A DNA stretch of 64,000 nt from UBA8079 sp965205535 (GTDB lineage Bacteria; Pseudomonadota; Alphaproteobacteria; UBA6615). Below, in pieces: positions 1 to 8,180 of this stretch. The number at the start of each line of letters is the position of its first letter. Within the stretch, counting starts at the first letter, position 1. The translations under genes and the position numbers were made by a program. The notes beneath the pieces are model-generated. The model did not search any database, had not been told where the DNA came from, and saw only the letters and a list, made by a program, of their open reading frames with translations. The stretch is from positions 2,604,001-2,668,000 of the forward strand of contig CBDBHH010000005.1 of NCBI GenBank assembly GCA_965205535.1, read 5' to 3'.

Positions 1-141
1 CCCGCGCGCGTTCAGTATCAGGCGGCAGAAGGCTTCATTAGCCGGGAACGCGCCCGCGATGTGTACGCTGTGGCACTGGGCGAAGACGGGGGCCTGTTGG
101 GCAAGGAAACGGACGATCTGAGAGCGAAAGCAGCGACATGA
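1..141 (+). CDS. Hydantoinase B / oxoprolinase family protein, C-terminal end (partial)
   Basis: Only the last 46 codons are inside the window, ending at the TGA at 139-141. The reading frame contains a GFISRERARDVYAVAL stretch, which resembles the conserved C-terminus of the HyuB/N-methylhydantoinase B family (G-x-x-S-x-x-x-A-x-x-x-Y-x-V-x-L). Members hydrolyse cyclic amides such as hydantoins or 5-oxoproline together with an A subunit, in an ATP-dependent way. The stop codon overlaps the start of the next gene (ATGA), which indicates translational coupling. With so little sequence the family call is moderate and the substrate is unknown. Confidence 0.6.
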   Translation, partial: PARVQYQAAEGFISRERARDVYAVALGEDGGLLGKETDDLRAKAAT

Positions 142-1289
142 GCGATATACCTGTTACGGGTCATTGCGACCCGAAGTTTGCAGTCGTCGAGGCGGCGTTC
201 CGGCAGAACATGAACGCGGGCGACCCCGTCTGCGGGCAGGAACTCGGCGCGTGTGTCTCCGTTGTTGTCGATGGGGAGACCGTGGTGGATCTGTGGGGCG
301 GATATCGCGATGCGGCACGGACCCGGCCATGGGAGGCGGACACCATCACTTGCATGATGTCGGTCACCAAGGCCTGTGCCGCGATCGCGCTGCTTAGCCT
401 GATGGATCGCGGTGCCATCGCCATGGACGACAAGGTCAGCGATCACTGGCCGGAATTTTCCGGCGACGGGAAAGAACACATGACGGTCCGCACGCTGATT
501 TCCCATCAGTCCGGCGTGATCTACGCCGATGCGGCCCCTGCGGATTCACTTTGGGACGGCACCTCGGTCGAGCGCGCGCTCGAGGCAGCAACACCTGAGT
601 GGGAACCCGGGACGGGTGGCGCCTATCATTCCTTTACCTATGGGCCGCTGATGAACGGGCTGATCCGGCACGTGGACGGTCGCGATGTCGGCACGGTCTG
701 GCGCGAGGACATCGCCAACCCGTATGGCATCGATTTCCATATCGGTCTCAATGACGCCGAGGCGGCGCGACGCGCCGAGTTCGTCGAGACCCCGGGAACG
801 CCGTCACGCGACGGTATCAAGGGTGTGACGGAATCGCCGTTGCTGCGGGCCTGGCGCCCGATGCCGCGGGAAGAGGATTTCAACTCCGACGATTGGGTGC
901 ACAACCAGTTCGCGTCGGCCAATGGCCATGGCAACGCCCGCGCCATTGCACGCCTGTATGGCGGTTTGTCGAACGGCGGCCGGATCGACGGAAAGACGCT
1001 CTTGTCCGAAGGCTTGTTGTCCGATGCCATCAGCGAACATTGGGATGATCTCGACCGCATGACCAATCGGTCGTTCCGGTTTGCCTGTGGCTTCATGCTG
1101 TCCTGCCCGCCATTTCCGTTCGGGGGATACCGGGACAATTTCGGACATACGGGCATCGGCGGCGCCGTCGGTTTTGGCGACCCGGTGCGCCATTTGGGAT
1201 TCAGCTATTGCTGCAACCGGATGGCGCCGATCGCCGATTTGGGGCCGTTCGCGCCGCCTATGATCGACGCCATGTATGCAGCACTTTGA
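138..1289 (+). CDS. Serine hydrolase of the beta-lactamase/EstB (class C-like) family
   Basis: A 383-residue protein with the class C beta-lactamase/DD-peptidase fold signature. The S-x-x-K motif is S75-V-T-K78, a Tyr-containing YHSFTY segment lies at about 163-168, and H337-T-G339 stands where the KTG box usually is. HTG instead of KTG is typical of the esterase-like branch (EstB, LACTB), so an ester or amide hydrolase is more likely than an antibiotic-resistance enzyme. No signal peptide is visible, so it should be cytoplasmic. The start overlaps the upstream hydantoinase-type stop by 4 bp, and two SDR genes follow on the same strand, suggesting one catabolic operon. The substrate cannot be inferred. 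Confidence 0.85.
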   Translation: MSDIPVTGHCDPKFAVVEAAFRQNMNAGDPVCGQELGACVSVVVDGETVVDLWGGYRDAARTRPWEADTITCMMSVTKACAAIALLSLMDRGAIAMDDKVSDHWPEFSGDGKEHMTVRTLISHQSGVIYADAAPADSLWDGTSVERALEAATPEWEPGTGGAYHSFTYGPLMNGLIRHVDGRDVGTVWREDIANPYGIDFHIGLNDAEAARRAEFVETPGTPSRDGIKGVTESPLLRAWRPMPREEDFNSDDWVHNQFASANGHGNARAIARLYGGLSNGGRIDGKTLLSEGLLSDAISEHWDDLDRMTNRSFRFACGFMLSCPPFPFGGYRDNFGHTGIGGAVGFGDPVRHLGFSYCCNRMAPIADLGPFAPPMIDAMYAAL

Positions 1290-1306
1290 GTTCGAGGAGA
1301 TAAGTT

Positions 1307-2068
1307 ATGCGTTTTGAAGGAAAGGTTGCGCTGGTTACGGGCGGATCGTCGGGTATCGGTGCCGAAACCTGTGTGCGGTTTGCTGAAGAGGGCGCGCAGG
1401 TCGCCGTGGTGGCAAGCAGTTCGCTGGACAAGGCCCAGTTGACCGTTGATCGCTGCCAGGGGCGGGCGAAAGCCTTTGTGTGCGATATCGCCGATGTCGG
1501 TGCGATCGACCAGCTGGTGGCAGACGTGGTCGAGACGTTCGGGCAGATCGACATTCTGGTGAACTCTGCGGGCGTATTCTTTCCGACCCGCGTGGGCGAG
1601 ACCGACGAAGCCATGTTCGACCAGATGACGGACGCCAACCTCAAAGGCTGTTTCTTCATGTGTGACCGTGTCGGCCAGCACATGATCGCGCGCGGCGGCG
1701 GCGGCAAGATCCTCAACATGGGCTCTGCTGCGGGCACTGCCGGACGGTCGAACTATCTGGTTTATTCCGCGGTGAAGGCGGGCGTGATCAACATGTCCCG
1801 CTCGTTTGCCGTCGCGCTCGCGCCGCACGGCATCAACGTGAATTGCCTGGCACCTGGCAATACCGCGACGGCGATGAACGAAAACGTGCGCACGGAACCC
1901 GAATACGCCGAAATCTACGCGACCATTCAGGACAAGACCCCCAGCCAACGTGCCTTCGCGGACCCGCGTGAGATGGCCGGGGCAATCATGTTCCTGTGCT
2001 CCGACGACGCAGCTGCAGCCTATGGCGCGATGCTGCTCATGGATGAAGGCGTTTCCGCCGGATACTGA
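1307..2068 (+). CDS. SDR family oxidoreductase (first of a tandem pair)
   Basis: A 253-residue classical short-chain dehydrogenase/reductase. The NAD(P)-binding TGGSSGIG lies at 11-18, NSAG at about 86-89, and the catalytic residues are S140, Y153 and K157 (YSAVK). Members reduce or oxidise an alcohol/ketone pair as soluble tetramers. The ATG is preceded by a GAGGAG ribosome site and lies 17 bp after the serine hydrolase. The next gene is a close paralogue: both share an ILVN-AGVF-PT segment and a PGNTA--MNE--RT-PE substrate-loop region. Cofactor preference and substrate are not evident. Confidence 0.88.
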   Translation: MRFEGKVALVTGGSSGIGAETCVRFAEEGAQVAVVASSSLDKAQLTVDRCQGRAKAFVCDIADVGAIDQLVADVVETFGQIDILVNSAGVFFPTRVGETDEAMFDQMTDANLKGCFFMCDRVGQHMIARGGGGKILNMGSAAGTAGRSNYLVYSAVKAGVINMSRSFAVALAPHGINVNCLAPGNTATAMNENVRTEPEYAEIYATIQDKTPSQRAFADPREMAGAIMFLCSDDAAAAYGAMLLMDEGVSAGY

Positions 2069-2097
2069 ACCCAGATACGCAGAAGGAAGGAAAGACC

Positions 2098-2871
2098 ATG
2101 GAACTCAGAAACAAGGTCGCACTGATCAGCGGCGGTTCGTCGGGCATCGGCGAGGCGATTGCCCGCAAGTTCGCCTCCGAGGGCGCCACATGCGCCGTAA
2201 TCGCGAGCTCGAATGTTCGCAAGGCCAACAAGGTCGCCAAGGAACTCAAGCGCAAGTCCAAAGGCTATGTCTGCGACGTGACCAAGCCCAAGGATACCGA
2301 GGCAACTGTTGCCAAGGTCCTGAAAAACCACGGCAAGATCGACATCCTGGTGAACGCGGCGGGGGTTTTCTATCCGACGCCTGCCGGAGATACGAAGCCC
2401 GTCGATATGAACCGCATGGTTGATATCAATCTCAAGGGCCAGTGGAACATGATCAACGCTGTGTCGCCGCACATGGTGTCGCGCAAGCGCGGCAATATCA
2501 TCAACATGGCCTCTGTCGCAGGCATGGTCGCGCTCCCGTCCTACGGCATGTACTGCGCCACCAAGGCCGGAATCATCATGTTGACCAAATGCATGGCCGT
2601 CGAGCTGTCGCGCTCGGGCATCCACGTGAACTCGATCTCGCCCGGCAACACTGCGAGCCCCATGAACGAGGATATCCGGACCGACCCGGAGCTCAAGCCG
2701 GTGCTCGACTTCATGGAAATGCTGACCCCGTCGGGCCGGACTTACTCGTCGGTCGAGGAGATGGCCAATGCGGCCCTGTTCCTGGCGTCACCGAAGACGG
2801 GCAACCCGATCTACGGTGCCAACTTCACCCTGGATGAAGGCTTTGCGGCCGGCCTGTTTATCGCCGGCTAG
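2098..2871 (+). CDS. SDR family oxidoreductase (second of a tandem pair)
   Basis: A 257-residue classical SDR with SGGSSGIG at 11-18, NAAG at about 86-89 and catalytic S139, Y152 and K156. It follows the first SDR after a 29-bp gap with a strong AAGGAAGG ribosome site. The overall resemblance, including the substrate-loop block around residues 180-200, indicates tandem duplication followed by divergence. The N-terminal third is markedly lysine-rich (around residues 40-66), unlike its partner. It probably acts on a related hydroxy or keto intermediate of the same pathway. It converges with the GFA gene on the other strand, only 10 bp away. Confidence 0.88.
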   Translation: MELRNKVALISGGSSGIGEAIARKFASEGATCAVIASSNVRKANKVAKELKRKSKGYVCDVTKPKDTEATVAKVLKNHGKIDILVNAAGVFYPTPAGDTKPVDMNRMVDINLKGQWNMINAVSPHMVSRKRGNIINMASVAGMVALPSYGMYCATKAGIIMLTKCMAVELSRSGIHVNSISPGNTASPMNEDIRTDPELKPVLDFMEMLTPSGRTYSSVEEMANAALFLASPKTGNPIYGANFTLDEGFAAGLFIAG

Positions 2872-2881
2872 GTGAGCGAAC

Positions 2882-3304
2882 CTAGTCGCCCATCGGCGGC
2901 ATCCTGGGAAAGCGCGGAAGTGCATCGTCGAACCGGTCCCAATGCTGGGCGCTGGATTCGAAGATATCCATCTGCGGTGCGAACCCGCTCGGGTCGTCCA
3001 TCGTGATGACGTGCAGAAACACGAGATCCTCGCCCTCGATCTGACCGTAGATCGGGGTGCCGCAGGCGGGGCAGAAGGCCCGCATCGATCTGCCGCCGCG
3101 ATCATTCGTGATCGTGTAGCGGGTCAAATCGCCGGTAAGGGAAAAAGCGGGCGCCGGCAGCTCGATTCCGGGCAGATGGGTGCTGCCGCTGGTCAGTTGG
3201 CAATGGCGGCTATGGCAGTTCACCGCGAACAGCGGCTCGGCACTACTTTCATAGCGCACGGCGCCGCACAGGCAGCCGCCTTCGATCTTGTTGGTCATCT
3301 TCAA
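2882..3304 (-). CDS. GFA-family (CENP-V/glutathione-dependent formaldehyde-activating-like) protein
   Basis: A 140-residue protein of the zinc-binding GFA fold. The structural zinc cysteines are visible as C11-x-C13 (CLCGAVRY) and C78-x-x-C81 (FCPACGT). The family's second motif is normally C-H-C-x-x-C; here it reads C30-H-S-R-H-C35, so the middle cysteine of the putative catalytic zinc site is a serine. Family members bind glutathione or formaldehyde adducts, but many are uncharacterised, and the lost ligand argues against a classical S-(hydroxymethyl)glutathione synthase. It sits 16 bp downstream of the DUF899 gene and is probably co-transcribed with it. Confidence 0.85.
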   Translation of the reverse strand: MKMTNKIEGGCLCGAVRYESSAEPLFAVNCHSRHCQLTSGSTHLPGIELPAPAFSLTGDLTRYTITNDRGGRSMRAFCPACGTPIYGQIEGEDLVFLHVITMDDPSGFAPQMDIFESSAQHWDRFDDALPRFPRMPPMGD

Positions 3305-3320
3305 TATCCTCTTCGATTTT

Positions 3321-4016
3321 TCAGTCGTAGGAATTCCGGGGAAACCAGCCGTCGCGCCCCTCCGGTGTCATATCGAGCAGGTTCCAGACCGGCCAAATCA
3401 TATCGGCGTGACGCGGGTGCTGGCCCTCGGCGGCGGGGGCGTAGAACAGCTCCGAGCCCCAGCTGTGGTGGATGCCATCCGCGGTTCGCCGGAACACGTT
3501 GATGATCGGGATCTGGTTTTCACCGCCGCGCTCGGTGATGTAATCGCTGTTGTAGCTGGTCCCGTTGGTGGACAGGAGGCGGACATTTCGCCATCCGCGC
3601 GCGCGGGCCCAGGCCCGAAAGTCGGCGACCGGGGTCTTCGCAAAGACCGCAAAGTTCACCCGGTCCGTGATGTGATGAGCCAGCCCGTCGAGGCCGTCGA
3701 TCAGGGACGTGCAGGCGGGGCACGGATTGCCGCCTTGCGGATACATGAACGAATAGACGATCAGCGTGTCCTTGCCGGGCGCGAACAGATCGGAGAAGCG
3801 GGTCCGGGTCTCGCTGTCGCCCGCCGAGAGGTCCGCGGGGCCTTCGGTCAGGACGTAGTCTTCTTTCAGCGCGCCGCCGGGAGGCAGGGTCCGGCGGAGC
3901 GCGGCGACTTCCTCCACCTTCGCGCGGAGCTCCATTTCGGCCTCGAGAAGCCTGTCCCTCGCTGTGCGGTAGTCGTCGGTTTCGTTGGGAAACCGGTCGT
4001 CATGCAGGTGAGCCAT
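3321..4016 (-). CDS. DUF899 family thioredoxin-like protein
   Basis: A 231-residue cytoplasmic protein of the DUF899 (thioredoxin-fold) family. After a charged helical N-terminus (residues 20-45) comes a beta strand (TLIVYSFMY) and a C99-P-A-C102 motif at the position of the thioredoxin active site. The family is predicted to be redox-active, but its partner is unknown. I chose the ATG at 4016 rather than an upstream in-frame start at 4076 because it has a GAGGA ribosome site 7 bases upstream and starts with the usual family N-terminus (MAHLHDDRF). That ribosome site lies inside a 40-bp palindrome (4022-4061), suggesting direct control by a repressor or RNA fold. Confidence 0.85.
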   Translation of the reverse strand: MAHLHDDRFPNETDDYRTARDRLLEAEMELRAKVEEVAALRRTLPPGGALKEDYVLTEGPADLSAGDSETRTRFSDLFAPGKDTLIVYSFMYPQGGNPCPACTSLIDGLDGLAHHITDRVNFAVFAKTPVADFRAWARARGWRNVRLLSTNGTSYNSDYITERGGENQIPIINVFRRTADGIHHSWGSELFYAPAAEGQHPRHADMIWPVWNLLDMTPEGRDGWFPRNSYD

Positions 4017-4021
4017 CGGTC

Positions 4022-4061
4022 GTTCCTCTATATTAAACCATTTGGTTAAATATAGAGGAAC
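4022..4061. promoter_or_regulatory. 40-bp near-perfect palindrome, probable operator upstream of the DUF899 gene
   Basis: Two 19-base arms (4022-4040 and 4043-4061) are reverse complements with one mismatch, around a 2-base spacer. The centre reads AAACCA-TT-TGGTTAAA. An AACCA-n-TGGTT core resembles operators I associate with ArsR/SmtB-type regulators next to SRPBCC/DUF899-type genes; that comparison is from memory. The left arm contains the ribosome site of the DUF899 gene, so the same sequence could also fold in the mRNA. No ArsR gene is present in the window. Confidence 0.6.
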
Positions 4062-4090
4062 TGAACCTAAACGCAAATATCAAGTGCAGG

Positions 4091-4846
4091 TCAGGTGAGG
4101 TTGGTGGCGACGATGTAAATTCCGAGCACGAAAAGCGCAGCCAGCAGGAGTTTGCGAAACTGTGCTTCAGGAATACGGCTGCGGATCTTGGCGCCGAAAT
4201 AATAGCCTCCCAGCGTTGGCAGGGATCCTAGCGCTGATGCAACGCCAATTTCGGCCGTGAGAAGGCCCTGATAGGTGAACGCGACCGCGATCATGGTCGA
4301 ACCGAGCAAAAACAGAATGCCCATCGCCTGGATCAGCATATCCCGGCTGAGACCCTGGGCCTGCATATAGGGCACGCCGGGGATGACATCGGATCCGGTC
4401 ATGCCGCCGAAAATGCCTGTGATGCCGCCGATCGCTGGCGACATCCAGATCTCGTGGCGTCCCGGAGAGGGAATGCGTGGCGTAAACAACGCGTAGGTCG
4501 AATAGACCACGAGCAGGACACCCAGTGCCGCGGCGAGGTGCGCCGGGTTTGAGGCGGCGAGAATCTCGGTGCCGAACCACACGCCGATGCAGAACATGAC
4601 GAACAGGGACCATGTGCGTCGCAGGGTCTCGCGCAATGGTGGTCCCCCGAACACCTGCCAGATGTTGGTGGCGACCGCGGGCAGGATGATGATCGCGATC
4701 GCAACCGGCAGCTCGACGATGGTCGCTAACAGGCCGAGGACCACGATCTTCATGCCCATGCCGACAGTGCCCTTCACCATGCCGCCGAGAAACAGGGCGA
4801 AGAAGGCGAATGCAAACTGGAAGGGGGTGAGGTCGATGAGAGGCAT
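4091..4846 (-). CDS. Sulfite exporter TauE/SafE family permease
   Basis: A 251-residue, strongly hydrophobic protein with about seven or eight predicted transmembrane helices. It has the two-half architecture of the TauE/SafE (DUF81) family, including an N-terminal FLGGMVKGTVGMG motif (about residues 19-31) and a second-half GGITGIFGGMTG repeat near the middle. Members export sulfite, sulfoacetate or other small organic anions across the inner membrane; the substrate here is unknown. It is followed 74 bp downstream by the palindrome and DUF899 gene. Nothing indicates a fixed partner, although a second TauE-type gene occurs at the right end of the window. Confidence 0.87.
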   Translation of the reverse strand: MPLIDLTPFQFAFAFFALFLGGMVKGTVGMGMKIVVLGLLATIVELPVAIAIIILPAVATNIWQVFGGPPLRETLRRTWSLFVMFCIGVWFGTEILAASNPAHLAAALGVLLVVYSTYALFTPRIPSPGRHEIWMSPAIGGITGIFGGMTGSDVIPGVPYMQAQGLSRDMLIQAMGILFLLGSTMIAVAFTYQGLLTAEIGVASALGSLPTLGGYYFGAKIRSRIPEAQFRKLLLAALFVLGIYIVATNLT

Positions 4847-4850
4847 GGCG

Positions 4851-5371
4851 TTAACGGCGGGTATCCGGTGTTTCCGGGCGGGTGCTCTCGTCTACGAATA
4901 CGAACCGTCCCGGATCTTTACCTGCTTCGTCTATCAGACGAAGGAGCAGCTGGTTCCTGGCTTCCGCGTCGGGTAGCCGGTCGAGCTCGATCAGCTGGGT
5001 CGTGTTCAATCGCGCGCGCGCGTAACCTGCTTTCAGCATGCAGGTGTGCATGACTGCCGCATCCGCAGCGCCACATGTCCGTTCCTGCTGAGCGACGATA
5101 GCGCCTGTTGCGCCGAACTGAGCGTAGATCCAGTTCCTGTTCTCGAAGTGAGTTGTAATCGGGCTCGGGTCCGGCAGGCCGATGGTTCGTGTTTCGTAGG
5201 GGCCGACGGGTTGGGGTGGGGGCGCCCATCCATGTTTTCAAATTGTTCACCCGATTGCTGGGTGTTGCCCGTTGTTGCCAAACCGGCAAATAGAACCAGG
5301 ATGCCGCCGACAAGACACGCTCGCCGCCAACCGGCGCGGCTTTCCAATATTGTCATTTGGCGTCGGCGCAT
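4851..5371 (-). pseudogene. Small secreted protein interrupted by a frameshift
   Basis: From an ATG at 5371, with an AGGGGA ribosome site upstream, a frame encodes a basic N-terminus and a hydrophobic stretch (LVGGILVLFAGLA) ending in a plausible signal cleavage region. At about 5215-5235, in a proline-coding C-rich run, this frame becomes low-quality sequence. The coherent protein continues in the next frame (PPPQPVGPYETRTIGL, then a stretch with three cysteines and a LIELDRLPDAEARNQLLLRLIDEAG helix) to the stop at 4851. One missing base joins the two frames into a roughly 173-residue secreted protein. I recognise no family. A sequencing error, a true pseudogene or a programmed -1 shift are all possible. 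It lies 4 bp upstream of the TauE gene on the same strand. Confidence 0.55.
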
Positions 5372-5409
5372 CGACGATCTTCCCCTGCGTCCGCTAATTA
5401 CATTCAGCC

Positions 5410-6186
5410 CTAGATTTCCCACTCGACGTTGCCGTCCATGCCGATGTCCTGGCCCGTGATGTGGCGGCCGGCGTCTGACGCCAGGAAAACCGCCAAATCG
5501 CCCACTTCAGAAGGGTCGATCCAGCATTTGAGCGAGATGAATTCCAGGAACTCCGCCTCGCGCGCCTCAACAGAGATCCCGCGTTCGGCAGCCTGGTTGG
5601 CGACGATCCCGCGGCCGCGCTCGTTGTCGATCAGGCCCGGCAGGATGGAGTTGCACCGAATACCAAACGGGCCGTATTCGCGGGCCACCGTGTGGGTCAG
5701 GCCCAGCACGCCCACCTTGGACGCCACGTAGGGCGAGCGCATGGGCAGGGCCACCTTGGCCGAGGCGGTCGAGATGTTGACGATGCAGCCGGAATTCTGG
5801 GCCTTCATGTGCGGGGCGACGTTCTTGATGCAGTAGAACATGCCGTTCAGGTTGACCGCGATGGTCCGGTCCCAGTCTTCGTAGGAGATATCCTCCAGTG
5901 CGGCACGCGGGCCGCCGATCCCGGCATTGTTCACCAGCACGTCAACACCGCCCATCGTATCCACGGCTTCGACAACCAGCTTTTCCACGTCCGCGGGCAC
6001 GCCTATATCGGCGATGGTGCCACTCACCCGGTCGCTGCTGGCGTTGACCTCATCGAGGAATTCCTGGCGGACGTCGCAGGTGTGGACCTGAGCGCCGGCG
6101 GCGATGAAACGATCCACGATCGCGCGCCCGATGCCCGAGCCGCCCGCGGTGACAATCACACGTTTTCCATCGATTCCATTCGACAT
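5410..6186 (-). CDS. SDR family oxidoreductase
   Basis: A 258-residue classical SDR with TAGGSGIG at 13-20, NNAGIGG at 86-92, S139/S142, and catalytic Y153 and K157 (YVASK). The C-terminal GRHITGQDIGMDGNVEW is the usual SDR dinucleotide-loop end. I chose the ATG at 6186 over an upstream in-frame start at 6291 because it begins directly with the Rossmann strand. The upstream extension would be a cysteine- and serine-rich stretch unlike SDRs. It lies next to the LysR regulator at 6221, transcribed in the same direction, so it may be that regulator's target or partner. The substrate is unknown. Confidence 0.86.
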   Translation of the reverse strand: MSNGIDGKRVIVTAGGSGIGRAIVDRFIAAGAQVHTCDVRQEFLDEVNASSDRVSGTIADIGVPADVEKLVVEAVDTMGGVDVLVNNAGIGGPRAALEDISYEDWDRTIAVNLNGMFYCIKNVAPHMKAQNSGCIVNISTASAKVALPMRSPYVASKVGVLGLTHTVAREYGPFGIRCNSILPGLIDNERGRGIVANQAAERGISVEAREAEFLEFISLKCWIDPSEVGDLAVFLASDAGRHITGQDIGMDGNVEWEI

Positions 6187-6220
6187 GAAATAAGATTCCC
6201 AACCTACTGTTATTATTGAA

Positions 6221-7144
6221 TCATTTGCCGCCTGAAAGATTCTTCCAGCGGCCCATGATTGCCGCGAGCTCCTCGCGCAGCAAATCGACAAAACGATCCG
6301 CCGCGCCGGTTAGCGGGCGGCGGGTCTGGCGTACCAGATAGTACTCCACCGGGGCCTTGGGGCGCACGATCGGATTGATAATCAGCGCCCCGGTATCGGC
6401 CGCATCGATCACCGACGCGACGGCGGTCAATGTGGACCATCCGGAGTGCCGGATATATTCGAGCGTGGTGTTGAGGCCATCGGACTCGATCATCGCGTCC
6501 ACGGTCAGTTCTGCGCGGGCGATCTGGCTGTCGATCATGCGCCGGATCTCATGGCGTTCGGTCGGCAGGACCAGGCGCAGGGGCGGTAAATCCTGCAATC
6601 GGATGCGCTCGAAGGGTCGAAGCCCGGAATCCGGCCCCGAAACCAGCGCCAGTTCATGCTCGGCGAGCAGCGTGGCCTCGATGCCTTCGTGTTTCACGGA
6701 ACTGGTCACCACCGCGAAATCCAGTTCTCCCGCGGCCACCCGCTCGGTCAGGGTGCCGCCATAGGCCTCGTCGAGGGTGAGTTCCACATCGGGATAGGCT
6801 TCGGTGAACCTGGAAAGCGCGGCCGGCAGCGCGCTGCGCGAGACCGAAGGTACGGTTCCGATGGTGATGGCGCCGGTGACGTTGCCCGCCAGTTCGCGCA
6901 CGGCCATCTGGGTGTCCGCCACGGAGTTGAGGATCGAAAGACCTCTGACATACAGACGTTTTCCAGCGACGGTCGGCTCCACCCCGCGCCGATTGCGCGT
7001 GAAGAGGGGAACACCGAGCTCCGTTTCGAGATTCCGGATTTGCACGGAAAGCCCGGGTTGGGTGCAGTTGGCGCGGCGTGCAGCACGAGAGAAGCTTCCT
7101 TCCTCATACACGGCCACGAACTGTTCGAGTTGGCGGAAATCCAT
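6221..7144 (-). CDS. LysR family transcriptional regulator
   Basis: A 307-residue LysR-type regulator. The N-terminal winged helix-turn-helix (residues 1-60) carries the typical FVAVYEEGSFSRAARRANCTQPGLS recognition region, here interrupted for brevity, followed by a linker and a two-lobed periplasmic-binding-like effector domain. It is transcribed toward the SDR at 5410, 35 bp away, and lies 60 bp downstream of a second LysR gene of similar length and architecture. The two may be duplicates: both open with MD-(F/L)-(R/K)-Q and have near-identical linker motifs. The effector is unknown. Such proteins usually activate an adjacent or divergent operon in response to an aromatic or organic acid. 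Confidence 0.92.
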   Translation of the reverse strand: MDFRQLEQFVAVYEEGSFSRAARRANCTQPGLSVQIRNLETELGVPLFTRNRRGVEPTVAGKRLYVRGLSILNSVADTQMAVRELAGNVTGAITIGTVPSVSRSALPAALSRFTEAYPDVELTLDEAYGGTLTERVAAGELDFAVVTSSVKHEGIEATLLAEHELALVSGPDSGLRPFERIRLQDLPPLRLVLPTERHEIRRMIDSQIARAELTVDAMIESDGLNTTLEYIRHSGWSTLTAVASVIDAADTGALIINPIVRPKAPVEYYLVRQTRRPLTGAADRFVDLLREELAAIMGRWKNLSGGK

Positions 7145-7204
7145 CCGCCAACCATAAGTCAGACCTATACCAACGACCAGCGGCTATGCATTTGAATTCT
7201 GGGA

Positions 7205-8143
7205 CTACGCGGCGACGTCGGGCGCGCCGGCGCGGATCGCCGCCCAGGCAGCAGCCGAATGCTTCAAGGCGCCTTCCAGCCTGTTGACCAGGTCCCTGGC
7301 CGCCAGCGACAGGGGTTTCTGTGTCTGACGGACGAGGAAGAACTCAAAGCTGGCTTGCACGTCCACGATGGGGCTCACCGAGAAGGCGCCGCTGTCGAGG
7401 TCCGACATGACCGTGGTCACGGGCAGGATGGCGGAAAAGTCGGTGTTCTGGATGAATTCCAGTGCGCCGAACAGGCCGTCGATTTCGACGACACGGCCGG
7501 GCGTGATGTTGCCGAGCTTGATGTCGCGCTCGATCAGGGTGCGCAGGCTGTGCTGCGCCGACGGCATGACCAGGTTCACGGACGGGAGTTGCTTGATCGA
7601 CACCGGCTCGAGATGCGCCAGCCCGGCCTTGTGGCCGGAGACCATGACCAGCGGTTCGGCCGACAGGACCCGCATCTCCAGCCCGTCATGGCGCGGCGGC
7701 TCGGTGACAATCGCGAAATCGAGTTCACCCGTTGTGACCCAGTCGGTGAGAGTACCGCTGAACGCCTCAACGACGCGTAACTCGACGTTCGGTAAGGCCT
7801 CGATGAAGTCCGGCAAGACCTGGGCCAGCACGCCTTTGGTGACTGTGGGGATAAGGCCAACATCCAGGGATCCCGACACGCCCGACGAGAATTCCCGCAT
7901 CGTCTGTGCGGCACTTTCGACATCGCCCAGAATCTTGCGGCAATCGTCGTAGAATCTGTCGCCGGCCGGCGTTGGTCGGACACCTCGGGCATGGCGCTCG
8001 AACAGCTGTACCCCGACGGATTCCTCAAGTGTCTTGATCTGCTGGCTCAAACTGGGTTGGGCGATATTCAGGTGCTCGGCGGCGCGATTGATGCTGCCGT
8101 CGCCATAAACGGCTACGAATGAACGGATTTGTTTAAGGTCCAT
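7205..8143 (-). CDS. LysR family transcriptional regulator, divergent to the flavin monooxygenase
   Basis: A 312-residue LysR-type regulator. The N-terminal HTH contains INRAAEHLNIAQPSLSQQI and LFERHARGVRPTPAG, followed by the effector-binding domain with a GSLDVGLIPTV strand at about 92-102. It is transcribed away from the luciferase-like monooxygenase at 8279; the 135-bp gap between them holds an inverted repeat (8181-8242) that could be its binding region. LysR regulators commonly repress themselves and activate the divergent gene, so the monooxygenase is the most likely target. Its resemblance to the neighbouring LysR gene suggests tandem duplication. Confidence 0.92.
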   Translation of the reverse strand: MDLKQIRSFVAVYGDGSINRAAEHLNIAQPSLSQQIKTLEESVGVQLFERHARGVRPTPAGDRFYDDCRKILGDVESAAQTMREFSSGVSGSLDVGLIPTVTKGVLAQVLPDFIEALPNVELRVVEAFSGTLTDWVTTGELDFAIVTEPPRHDGLEMRVLSAEPLVMVSGHKAGLAHLEPVSIKQLPSVNLVMPSAQHSLRTLIERDIKLGNITPGRVVEIDGLFGALEFIQNTDFSAILPVTTVMSDLDSGAFSVSPIVDVQASFEFFLVRQTQKPLSLAARDLVNRLEGALKHSAAAWAAIRAGAPDVAA

Positions 8144-8180
8144 AGGATTTTATCCCTCGCGAACGGTCGCAGATATAGTA

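Noticed and set aside
138..1289. Antibiotic-resistance beta-lactamase
   Set aside because: The third motif is HTG instead of KTG and there is no signal peptide, so an esterase-like member is more likely.
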